Positions 1 through 5,959 of a stretch of 24,181 nucleotides of DNA are shown here, piece by piece. This DNA comes from a virus, in the IMG/VR virus record IMGVR_UViG_3300043411_001889, positions 1 to 24,181 of that record; one strand, written 5' to 3'. A program made the translations under genes and the position numbers. Position 1 is the first letter of the stretch. The number at the start of each line of letters is the position of its first letter. Under the pieces are notes generated by a model that was not told where the DNA came from, searched no databases, and saw only the letters and a program-made list of their open reading frames with translations.

Positions 1-6
1 TACTTA

Positions 7-486
7 ATGATTGTATTAAGGAAAACTAATTTTCTTGATGCAGAGTATTTCCTTTTATCACATCAGGGGCATTATTTTGGACATAATGAAAGAAGTATAA
101 TTAAAAATTATTTTAAAAATGCTGAAAATAAAATGAAAAAAATTAATGAAAATTTTAATTTAAAGCAGTTTATAAAAGAAACGTTCAATTACGAGCCAAC
201 TTTAAGTCAAATTATAGAAGTGTCAAAAAAAATAAGAAGTGGAGAAAAACTTAATACGTATGAGTGTGGCATTGTTGGTTATGTTATGAGTAAAAACCAC
301 TCTATTGACAAATTGGTTATGGACAGTCCTATGTTTTTGGATATTTGCCCATATCTTGATTTGTCAAAAATATTTTTTGACGTTATTGGACGTGATATAG
401 ATAAAAACAGATCTGACGATTTAATAAAAGAATACATTGCTAACTTTTTTAATAATATTCCAAGAAACGATCGTTCAACAATATAA
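7..486 (+). CDS. Hypothetical protein, possibly 5'-truncated by the window
   Basis: Unknown function. The reading frame is open to the left edge of the window, so position 7 may be an internal Met rather than the true start; another ATG in frame lies at 133 (Met43). The product is Lys/Asn-rich and mostly helical by appearance, with no signal peptide or membrane segment. Residues about 69-155 align by eye with residues about 170-258 of the next gene's product: KIRSGEKLN matches KMRKNEKLN, and KNRSDDLIKEYI matches KNKNEDVIIQYI. The two genes therefore share a C-terminal domain, probably by duplication. It ends with TAA seven bases before the next ATG, so the two are likely co-transcribed. Only the reading frame and the shared domain are supported; no role is claimed. 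Confidence 0.7.
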   Translation: MIVLRKTNFLDAEYFLLSHQGHYFGHNERSIIKNYFKNAENKMKKINENFNLKQFIKETFNYEPTLSQIIEVSKKIRSGEKLNTYECGIVGYVMSKNHSIDKLVMDSPMFLDICPYLDLSKIFFDVIGRDIDKNRSDDLIKEYIANFFNNIPRNDRSTI

Positions 487-492
487 TTACAA

Positions 493-1389
493 ATGAAGAT
501 TATTAGAAATATTATTAAAGAATCATTATTTGGTAACAACGAAAACTTAAATGATAAGTTGCAAAATATTATAGCCCATGTTGGCAATAAGTATTCAAAA
601 GAACGTGGGAAAACACCACAACAATTAAATAGTGGCGAATGTGAAGATATTGCTCATGATGTAATTAAGAAAATTGGCGGCGAAACAATAAATACATTTA
701 TAATTGATGATGGATGGTTTTGGAGTTCAGATAATATTAGCAAATATAAAACTAAAGGTGGTGAGTATTGGAATGTTGAAAATTTAAAAAAATATGGAGA
801 GCCGCCAATGGGTTATGAGAATTTAGGCAAATTAGATTTGGACGGGCATGTATGGATATATTCAAATGGAAAACATTATGACATTGAAACCCTATACGGT
901 GTCGATAATTTCTGGAATTTACCCATATATAAAAGGCAGCTTAGAAATATTGATAATAATAATGAAATTCCTTTAAATGAAACCAAAATGCCAGAAATAA
1001 GAGAAATAACTTTTTTGGCTGATAAGATGCGTAAAAATGAAAAGTTAAATGGGATTGAAATGTATAGTCTTTTAGAGATAATTGAATTAACATCTGCATT
1101 GGACGATGTTATATTAAATTATAAATATTTTAATACGATGATTGTAGATGCACAATTTTATCCATCTTTTATAAAGCGTGTACAAACAGATTTAGAAAAA
1201 AATAAGAATGAAGACGTTATTATTCAATATATTATAAAAATGTTGAGACGTATGCCAAAATCTAATATAGTAATTTTATTGGAATTGGTCAAATGGAAAA
1301 AAAATCATACATTATTAGAAATTTTTGATAAAAGTGTGAGTTTTTTATATGGTGAAAAAAAGCTGACAGATGGCTTTATTAAAAAATAA
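493..1389 (+). CDS. Hypothetical protein with a papain/transglutaminase-like Cys-His-Asp pattern
   Basis: A 298-aa protein in two parts. Residues 1-15 (MKIIRNIIKESLF) resemble a short basic N-terminus seen on many unrelated proteins of environmental phages. Residues about 45-150 contain GEC(50)EDIAHDV, DGH(119)VWIY and KHYD(130)IE followed by GVxxFWNLP. This order (Cys at a helix start, then His, then Asp on adjacent strands) is that of papain-like and transglutaminase-like cysteine enzymes, so a peptidase, amidase or acyltransferase fold is possible. Residues about 170-258 match the C-terminal domain of the preceding protein. The fold assignment rests on motif order only and catalysis is unproven. 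The start follows the upstream stop by six bases; no ribosome binding site is visible. Confidence 0.75.
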   Translation: MKIIRNIIKESLFGNNENLNDKLQNIIAHVGNKYSKERGKTPQQLNSGECEDIAHDVIKKIGGETINTFIIDDGWFWSSDNISKYKTKGGEYWNVENLKKYGEPPMGYENLGKLDLDGHVWIYSNGKHYDIETLYGVDNFWNLPIYKRQLRNIDNNNEIPLNETKMPEIREITFLADKMRKNEKLNGIEMYSLLEIIELTSALDDVILNYKYFNTMIVDAQFYPSFIKRVQTDLEKNKNEDVIIQYIIKMLRRMPKSNIVILLELVKWKKNHTLLEIFDKSVSFLYGEKKLTDGFIKK

Positions 1390-1396
1390 GTAAAAT

Positions 1397-1417
1397 TTAA
1401 TCTGAATTAATATTTAT
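1397..1417 (+). promoter_or_regulatory. Candidate phage promoter (TTAATCTGA / TATTTAT)
   Basis: TATTTAT (1411-1417) is preceded 14 nt upstream by TTAATC, in the 58-bp gap before the 89-aa gene. The same pair occurs in the other long gaps of the window, always on the sense strand. The box ends 30 nt before the ATG. Function is inferred from recurrence only. Confidence 0.4.
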
Positions 1418-1447
1418 TTTTTCTACTTCCATGGATAGATTTAATTC

Positions 1448-1717
1448 ATGGAAATAACGACAATTTCAGAGTTGATTGATAAGCTTATTACAATCAACAT
1501 TAAACTTTATAACGTACTGGATAAAAGTGCGGAACTGGATAAAAAACCAATTAAAGACAACGGCGTGTTAAATGAAATATCTGCTTTGAGTGGAGAAAAT
1601 ATTCGTTTAGTTAAAAACCGAAGCGCTTTGAAAACTGCGATAGATTCAAAGATTAATGAAGCCATTAAAAATGGAAAAATAGACATTTTGGACGAGGTAA
1701 AGCGATATGGTAGTTAA
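1448..1717 (+). CDS. Small helical protein of the sugar module, unknown function
   Basis: An 89-aa protein. Its first 25 residues (ISELIDKLITINIKLYNV) resemble the core 'EL-DKL-I--IK' pattern of short proteins found near surface-polysaccharide genes in bacteria and phages; this is a weak resemblance from memory, not a family assignment. The rest looks like a second helix (residues about 42-78), giving a likely helical hairpin. No catalytic motif, membrane segment or signal peptide is visible. It is the first gene after a candidate promoter and precedes the RHH/endonuclease unit that separates it from the epimerase, so it may originally have headed the sugar operon. An alternative ATG at 1431 closes after nine codons and was discarded. 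Confidence 0.7.
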   Translation: MEITTISELIDKLITINIKLYNVLDKSAELDKKPIKDNGVLNEISALSGENIRLVKNRSALKTAIDSKINEAIKNGKIDILDEVKRYGS

Positions 1718-1730
1718 TAATAAGGATTGT

Positions 1731-1751
1731 TATATATTTTATACTATTTAT
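1731..1751 (+). promoter_or_regulatory. Candidate phage promoter before the RHH/endonuclease unit
   Basis: TATTTAT (1745-1751), with A continuing it to TATTTATA, is preceded 14 nt upstream by TATATATTT in the 46-bp gap before the RHH gene. The box ends 12 nt before the ATG at 1764, or 36 nt before an alternative ATG at 1788. Supported only by recurrence of the same layout in other gaps. Confidence 0.4.
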
Positions 1752-1763
1752 ACTTATAATTAA

Positions 1764-1946
1764 ATGTATAAAAATGTACTTATAAAAATGATAGAACTTA
1801 AAAGAGATAAAACTGTGCGATGCAATTATACTATTCCAGAAGGCATAGTTAAAAAGTTGCACACATTTTCAAAGGAAAATAAAATAAGCAAATCAAATTT
1901 AATATCACATTTACTGGATAAATTTTTTCAAGAGGATAAAAAATGA
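1764..1946 (+). CDS. Ribbon-helix-helix (CopG/Arc-like) DNA-binding protein
   Basis: A 60-aa protein with the layout of a ribbon-helix-helix repressor: a short strand (VRCNYTIPE, residues about 18-26), a first helix (GIVKKLHTFSKEN), a turn (KISKS) and a second helix (NLISHLLDKFFQ). RHH proteins bind operator DNA as dimers through the N-terminal strand. The stop TGA overlaps the ATG of the LAGLIDADG endonuclease gene (ATGA), so the two are translationally coupled and probably form one unit in which the small protein controls endonuclease expression; that role is inferred. The ATG at 1788 (Met9) is a possible alternative start and would keep the whole domain. Confidence 0.8.
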   Translation: MYKNVLIKMIELKRDKTVRCNYTIPEGIVKKLHTFSKENKISKSNLISHLLDKFFQEDKK

Positions 1947-2986
1947 GGTGGACAAAAGATGAAATTATATTTTTAATAGAAAATTACAAATGCAATGGAG
2001 CAGCATATTGTCAACAAAAATTGGGAAGAAGTAAAAGGGCAATGGCTCATATATGGGACAAACATCACAAGGTTAATAATGAAGATAATAATAAAAATGT
2101 TTGGAATGAAAACGAAATTGAATTTTTAAAGACATTTTATGCAAAAAAAGGCGGAAAATTTTGCGCAAAATCTCTAAAGAGATCAATATATTCAATCAGG
2201 GGAAAAGCTGCAAAACTAAATTTAAAAGTTTCAACAGATATGTTGAAACAGTATGCTGATGAATTAAAGAATATGTTTAAAGTTGAAAATTACGAAAAAT
2301 ACTGTAAGATTAATATAGAAGAAAAATTATATAGATGTATAGATACGCCTGAGATGTCTTATTTTTTTGGTTTATTTTGGGCAGATGGTCATGTCAGGAA
2401 TAATAAAAAGGGTGCTAATGAAATAATCATCCACAATTTGAAAAATGATATTGATATTTTTTTTAAAATATTTGGTTCATTTGGAAAGTGGAAATTACAA
2501 AAACCGAAACAAGCTTTTTTACATGGAAAGCCATGTGGTATAATGCAAGTTATGTCTATAGTTGATTTGAAATTTAAGAATTTTCTAGTTGAACATAATG
2601 CGCACATTAAAAGTTCAGGAATAAGCCCGACATCGCTTATTAATTTAATTCCAGAAAATTTAAAAAAATATTTTTACAGAGGATTTTTGGACGGGGATGG
2701 CAATGTGTATAGTTCTTTAAAGCATAATAAAATAAAAGTTGCTTTTACTAGTACATATGAGCAAGATTGGCGTTTTTTAACTGATAAATTTAACGAATTT
2801 AATATTACTTATAAAATATATAAACGCATTTATAAAAATGGGAAAAGGTCAACATTGAATATTTGTGGATATAAAAATTGCGAAATGTTTTTGAATTACT
2901 TATACGAAGGGTATGAAAACGATCAAATAGGTTTATTGAGAAAGTATACAAATTTTAAAAACTTTATAAATGAAAAATATAAATAA
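1943..2986 (+). CDS. LAGLIDADG homing endonuclease with two Myb/GcrA-like N-terminal repeats
   Basis: A 347-aa protein. Two LAGLIDADG-type helices are recognisable: YFFGLFWADG (140-149) and FYRGFLDGDG (244-253), the usual single-chain arrangement with acidic metal-binding residues at the end of each motif (D148, D252). About 100 residues separate them, normal for the family. The N-terminus carries two tandem Myb/SANT- or GcrA-like helical repeats (residues about 3-44, starting WTKDEI, and 54-95, starting WNENEIEFL), likely adding DNA contacts. It cuts a long DNA target to promote its own spread. It overlaps the RHH gene by 4 bp upstream and the epimerase gene by 17 bp downstream, as expected of a mobile gene fitted tightly into an operon. 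Activity cannot be judged from sequence alone. Confidence 0.88.
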   Translation: MRWTKDEIIFLIENYKCNGAAYCQQKLGRSKRAMAHIWDKHHKVNNEDNNKNVWNENEIEFLKTFYAKKGGKFCAKSLKRSIYSIRGKAAKLNLKVSTDMLKQYADELKNMFKVENYEKYCKINIEEKLYRCIDTPEMSYFFGLFWADGHVRNNKKGANEIIIHNLKNDIDIFFKIFGSFGKWKLQKPKQAFLHGKPCGIMQVMSIVDLKFKNFLVEHNAHIKSSGISPTSLINLIPENLKKYFYRGFLDGDGNVYSSLKHNKIKVAFTSTYEQDWRFLTDKFNEFNITYKIYKRIYKNGKRSTLNICGYKNCEMFLNYLYEGYENDQIGLLRKYTNFKNFINEKYK

Positions 2987-3950
2987 AAAAACAGTTTTAA
3001 ATATCGGTGGAGCTGGATATATAGGCGGGTATACAACCGATCTATTATTAGAGCGCGGTTACGATGTTACGGTTTATGATAATCTATTATATGAGGATAA
3101 ATATTTAAAACCAGTCCGTTTTATCAATGGGGATATTCGTGATACTGAGAAACTGGTAGCAATTGCTAAAAACTATGATGTTGTTTTATTTTTGAGTTCA
3201 ATCGTTGGTGACCCAGCTTGTGCAATTAATCCAGAATTGAGTGAAGAAATAAATTTCGAGGCCGTTAAAAATTTTTGCGAAGAATTGAAATATTCAAAAA
3301 AGAGACCACATGTCATCTTTCCATCAACGTGTAGCATATATGGTGCACAAGAAGGGTTGTTAAATGAATATAGTAATGCAAATCCATTATCGGTGTATGC
3401 AGATACAAAATTTCGTGCTGAAAAATATGTCCGTCAAATAGGGGGAACAATATTTCGTTTAGGAACTATTTTTGGGTTAGGAGATTTATATAGCCGTTTG
3501 AGGTTAGATTTGGTAGTAAACGTGCTAACTATGAAGGCTGTTAAAACAGCCCAGGTTAATGTTAATGGCGGAGAACAATGGAGACCAATTATTGCAGTTA
3601 AAGACATTGCTGAATATTTCGTTGAGGCGTGTGAACGACAGCCAAATGAAACGTATGTGGTGGCCTACAAAAATACCACAATTAGAGAATTAGGAGAAGA
3701 GGTTGCAAAATTAATACCAGGAACAAAAATTGAGTATACTGATATGAATTTTCAAGATGCTAGGAATTATAGAGTGGATAATAGCAAAGCTTTAAACTAT
3801 TTTAAGTTTCAGCCTAAAACAACAGTTAAAGACGAGGTTCTTAGAATGAAAAAAATATTTGAGGAAAACCGAATTAAAAATGTTGATTTAGAACTGTATA
3901 ATAATGGTTATTACTTGAAAAAGTTAAAAGAATTTAATAATTTTATTTAA
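2970..3950 (+). CDS. NAD-dependent sugar epimerase/dehydratase (extended SDR)
   Basis: A 326-aa extended short-chain dehydrogenase. The Rossmann NAD(P) motif is GGAGYIG at residues 13-19, the active-site Ser/Thr region is STCSIYG (119-125), and the catalytic pair is Y143 and K147 in YADTK. Length and motifs fit nucleotide-sugar epimerases of the GalE/WbpP type. RmlB-type 4,6-dehydratases have an Asp-Glu pair after the active-site Thr (STDEVYG); here it is Cys-Ser, so a 4,6-dehydratase reaction is unlikely. It probably acts on a UDP-, GDP- or dTDP-sugar in the cytoplasm of the infected cell and feeds the cupin and reductase downstream. The start ATG lies inside the end of the endonuclease gene (17-bp overlap) and leaves a normal 12-residue lead before the Rossmann motif. 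Confidence 0.88.
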   Translation: MKNINKKTVLNIGGAGYIGGYTTDLLLERGYDVTVYDNLLYEDKYLKPVRFINGDIRDTEKLVAIAKNYDVVLFLSSIVGDPACAINPELSEEINFEAVKNFCEELKYSKKRPHVIFPSTCSIYGAQEGLLNEYSNANPLSVYADTKFRAEKYVRQIGGTIFRLGTIFGLGDLYSRLRLDLVVNVLTMKAVKTAQVNVNGGEQWRPIIAVKDIAEYFVEACERQPNETYVVAYKNTTIRELGEEVAKLIPGTKIEYTDMNFQDARNYRVDNSKALNYFKFQPKTTVKDEVLRMKKIFEENRIKNVDLELYNNGYYLKKLKEFNNFI

Positions 3951-3954
3951 TTAA

Positions 3955-4122
3955 ATGGCTGCGCCACACCGTACTTGGTTAAAAATAATAGTTAATCCAA
4001 TATTAAGAAAATTAGGATGGTCAATTGTTTCAGTATTTGAAAATGAAAAATTTATTAAATATAAAATTTTGCCTTACCCAAAATATTGCCCAGTTATTAA
4101 TGAAAAAAGTAATACCAAATAA
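3955..4122 (+). CDS. Small 55-aa hypothetical protein
   Basis: A short frame starting MAAPHRTWLK and ending in TAA at 4120-4122, four bases after the epimerase stop. It fills what would otherwise be a 149-bp gap before the zinc-ribbon gene. The product is basic and aromatic, with a hydrophobic first half (WLKIIVNPILRKLGWSIVSV) that may be an amphipathic helix or strand, then KYKILPYPKYCPVI. Its 3' end overlaps the next gene by 23 bp in another frame. It is accepted as a gene because of the spacing, the good ATG position and the continuous operon; its function is unknown. Confidence 0.6.
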   Translation: MAAPHRTWLKIIVNPILRKLGWSIVSVFENEKFIKYKILPYPKYCPVINEKSNTK

Positions 4123-4282
4123 GTACTTCTCGCCAGTTAAAGGATTTTGCCCTTTATGTACAGATAAACGAACTGCGTACACAACCATACACTTTGATAG
4201 TGGATACTGGGGACGCGTTAACAAATGCGAACGAGGACATGAATGGCATTATTTTAATTACGAAAAAAAGTATGTTGTTTAA
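4100..4282 (+). CDS. Small zinc-ribbon protein, copy 1
   Basis: A 60-aa protein with a likely zinc site: CPLC (C17, C20) and CERGH (C43, H47). The start at 4100 (MKKVIPNKYF) is preferred over an in-frame ATG at 4025, because the extra 25 residues would lie wholly over the 55-aa gene in another frame and show no domain. With this start the first ten residues align with those of the next gene's product (NKYF at residues 7-10 in both), and both have C-x2-C plus C-x3-H, so the pair are tandem paralogues. The stop overlaps the next ATG (TAATG). Role unknown; such ribbons commonly bind nucleic acid or protein partners. Confidence 0.7.
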   Translation: MKKVIPNKYFSPVKGFCPLCTDKRTAYTTIHFDSGYWGRVNKCERGHEWHYFNYEKKYVV

Positions 4283-4560
4283 TGAAAGAATACTTATCAA
4301 ATAAATATTTTGAATATTGCGGAGAAAAACCATGCCCCATTTGTGGTCAAAGAAATACAGAATCATTTTATGTAAACAAAAATTTATCTAATGATACTGC
4401 TATTCAAAGTGCAAAAGGTACGTGGATAAAAGTTTGTAGAAGCGGGCATATGTTTTACAATGTATATATATTTGATGGTTATAGTATTATGGGACACAAT
4501 CTTAAATTAAGCTCATTTCCAAAATGGATAAAAAAAACAATAAGAATAATAATAAAATAA
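4282..4560 (+). CDS. Small zinc-ribbon protein, copy 2
   Basis: A 92-aa paralogue of the preceding protein. It keeps the lead NKYF (7-10), then CPIC (C18, C21) and CRSGH (C52, H56), with a longer loop between the two Cys/His pairs and an extra C-terminal tail (residues about 65-92) that is basic and ends in a Lys/Ile-rich stretch (WIKKTIRIIIK), possibly membrane- or nucleic-acid-associated. Translation is probably coupled to copy 1 through the TAATG overlap. Placement between an epimerase and a sugar cupin suggests a link to the sugar pathway, but the sequence itself shows only a metal-binding scaffold. Confidence 0.72.
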   Translation: MKEYLSNKYFEYCGEKPCPICGQRNTESFYVNKNLSNDTAIQSAKGTWIKVCRSGHMFYNVYIFDGYSIMGHNLKLSSFPKWIKKTIRIIIK

Positions 4561-4568
4561 CCAAATAA

Positions 4569-5036
4569 ATGAAAACAACATTTCCAGTTTTACCAATAGA
4601 AGCACAAGAGCCTACGATATTAGTTGGCGGCTTATCAGTAGATGACAGAGGAACAGTGTCTTACGTGAATGAATTTGATTTTAAAAATGTTAAGAGATCT
4701 TATATGGTAGAGAATCATAAACGTGATTTTATCAGAAGTTATCATTATCATGAAAGAGAGTCTAAATACGTCAGCGTAGTATGTGGAACAATATTATTAA
4801 GCGCAGTTAAAGTTAACAAACAAGATTTAGATAAATCTGTGGTAAAAACATTTACGTTATCGAGTAAACAACCTAAGATTTTATGGATTCCACCAGGATA
4901 TGCTAATGGATTTAAGTCGTTAGAAGAAAATACAAAAATCATATTTTATTCCACATCCACTTTAGAGGACAGTTTAAATGATGATATTCGTTACCCATTT
5001 GATCAGTGGGACGTATGGAGAGATGATTATCGTTAA
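4569..5036 (+). CDS. RmlC-like cupin, probable nucleotide-sugar epimerase/isomerase
   Basis: A 155-aa single-domain cupin of the dTDP-4-dehydrorhamnose 3,5-epimerase (RmlC)/WxcM group. Visible features are DDRG (25-28), R56 followed by YHYH with H59 in the place of the RmlC catalytic His (family pattern R-G-x-H), K66 after it, then IPPGYANGF (107-115), matching the conserved 'PPGFAHGF' strand, and the C-terminal DDIRYPFDQW typical of RmlC ends. It is somewhat shorter than the usual 180-190-aa RmlC. The likely reaction is epimerisation or keto-isomerisation of a 4-keto sugar nucleotide, before reduction by the RmlD-like enzyme encoded downstream. The exact substrate cannot be told. It begins eight bases after the zinc-ribbon gene and ends the first stretch of the sugar operon. 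Confidence 0.85.
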   Translation: MKTTFPVLPIEAQEPTILVGGLSVDDRGTVSYVNEFDFKNVKRSYMVENHKRDFIRSYHYHERESKYVSVVCGTILLSAVKVNKQDLDKSVVKTFTLSSKQPKILWIPPGYANGFKSLEENTKIIFYSTSTLEDSLNDDIRYPFDQWDVWRDDYR

Positions 5037-5060
5037 TAATTAAGAATTTTAATCAGAATT

Positions 5061-5082
5061 TTATTTTTTATAATCTATTTAT
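5061..5082 (+). promoter_or_regulatory. Candidate phage promoter before the GIY-YIG gene
   Basis: TATTTAT (5076-5082), continuing to TATTTATAG, is preceded 15 nt upstream by TTATTTTTT (5061-5069) in the 63-bp gap before 5100. The gap also holds a direct repeat of AGAATTTTA just upstream. TTTAATC/TTTTAATC followed by GAATT precedes the box here and in the gap before 1448, which strengthens the case for a shared control element. Confidence 0.42.
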
Positions 5083-5099
5083 AGAAAAAAATCTGATAT

Positions 5100-5957
5100 A
5101 TGAAAAATAAATCAAAATCATGGGAAGAAATAAAAAATACCTTACCGACGAAGAAAAACGAGCAGCTAAACAAGAATGGAATAAAAAATATTATCAAAAA
5201 AATAAAAAAAAAATTGACAGATATTCTAAAAAACAATATCGAAATAGAACGGAAAAATCATAATGAAAAAAGTGGCATATACTTAATTTATTGTCTTGAA
5301 AGTGAAAAATTTTATATAGGAAGTGCTACTGATTTAATTAAACGACGTGATTCACACTTATCATATTTAAGAAACAATAAACATTCAAATTTAAAATTAC
5401 AAAGAGCATGGAATAAATATTTAGAAAGCAATTTTAAATTTTATATAGTTGAAATAGTTGAAAATCCTACTGATTTAATTGAACGTGAACAATATTATTT
5501 AGATACATTATTGTCTGCAAGAACTAATTATAGAATATTCGACTCGATTGGTTATAATATTGCAGAAAACGCATTAAGACCGCTGCTTAATAAAACATTG
5601 TCATTAGAAGCTAAAAAGAATATTAGTATAAAAAATTCAGGTAAAAACAACGGGATGTATGGTCGAAAAATGAGCGAGGAAGCTAAGGAGCATTTAAGAC
5701 AAAATGGAAGTAAATTTTGGCTGAACAAAAAACTTCCTGCTGAATTAATAGAAAAAAGACAAAAAACAAGAATTAATAATGATAATATTTTAAAAGGCAG
5801 TAGAAATCCATGGGCTAAATTAACAGAACAACAAGTGTTAGAAATAAGAAAACAATATAAAGATGGATTGAGAATTTGTAATTTGGCGAAGCAGTTCAAT
5901 CAATCAACATCAAACATTTGTGATGTTGTACATAGAAAATCTTGGAAACATATATAA
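5100..5957 (+). CDS. GIY-YIG homing endonuclease with NUMOD3 and C-terminal HTH; N-terminus probably frameshifted
   Basis: A 285-aa frame. The nuclease domain (about 58-150) has GIY at 59-61, YIG at 72-74, R82/R83 and the acidic residue region ERE (128-130), the normal GIY-YIG active-site set. A NUMOD3-like segment follows (GKNNGMYGRKMSEEAKEHL, 181-199), then a C-terminal helix-turn-helix (about 239-285, AKLTEQQVLEIRKQY). Together these match Seg-like phage mobile endonucleases. The first 55 residues are Lys/Asn/Ile-rich and unlike the family, whereas another frame across the same bases reads a typical lead segment (separate entry), so the real N-terminus may start at 5120. The gene sits between the cupin and the reductase and ends two bases before the latter, so it was probably inserted into the sugar operon. 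Confidence 0.82.
   Translation: MKNKSKSWEEIKNTLPTKKNEQLNKNGIKNIIKKIKKKLTDILKNNIEIERKNHNEKSGIYLIYCLESEKFYIGSATDLIKRRDSHLSYLRNNKHSNLKLQRAWNKYLESNFKFYIVEIVENPTDLIEREQYYLDTLLSARTNYRIFDSIGYNIAENALRPLLNKTLSLEAKKNISIKNSGKNNGMYGRKMSEEAKEHLRQNGSKFWLNKKLPAELIEKRQKTRINNDNILKGSRNPWAKLTEQQVLEIRKQYKDGLRICNLAKQFNQSTSNICDVVHRKSWKHI
5120..5263 (+). other. Out-of-frame 47-codon segment encoding a typical endonuclease lead
   Basis: Read from the ATG at 5120, in a different frame from the GIY-YIG frame, this gives MGRNKKYLTDEEKRAA, then KQEWNKKYYQKNKKKIDRYS, ending in TEKS-stop at 5261. A KYLTDEEK start followed by a YYxKNKxK repeat is a common N-terminus of phage GIY-YIG and related proteins. The stop falls just before the codons for NEKSGIY of the nuclease domain. 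Removing one A from the run at 5253-5257 would join the two frames as RTENHNEKSGIY. The segment is therefore probably the true N-terminus, split off by a one-base indel in an A-tract (other runs: 5196-5202 and 5204-5213), a sequencing error or a slippage site. Confidence 0.5.
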
Positions 5958-5959
5958 TC

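Noticed and set aside
1428-1435. Palindrome TCCATGGA before the 89-aa gene
   Set aside because: Eight bases only, found once, with no partner site to suggest an operator.
1745-1752. TATAAATA (T4 late promoter box) on the minus strand here and at 5076-5083
   Set aside because: No minus-strand gene lies downstream of either; the other members of the set read TATTTAT on the sense strand of the following gene, so this is the complement of the proposed box.
4025-4099. Upstream in-frame extension of the first zinc-ribbon gene
   Set aside because: The 25 extra residues lie wholly over the 55-aa gene in another frame and match nothing; the start at 4100 aligns with the paralogue next door.
5942-5959. 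Earlier in-frame ATG of the RmlD-like gene
   Set aside because: It would overlap the endonuclease gene and put six residues before the normal MKKTKIVILG start; 5960 fits the family better.
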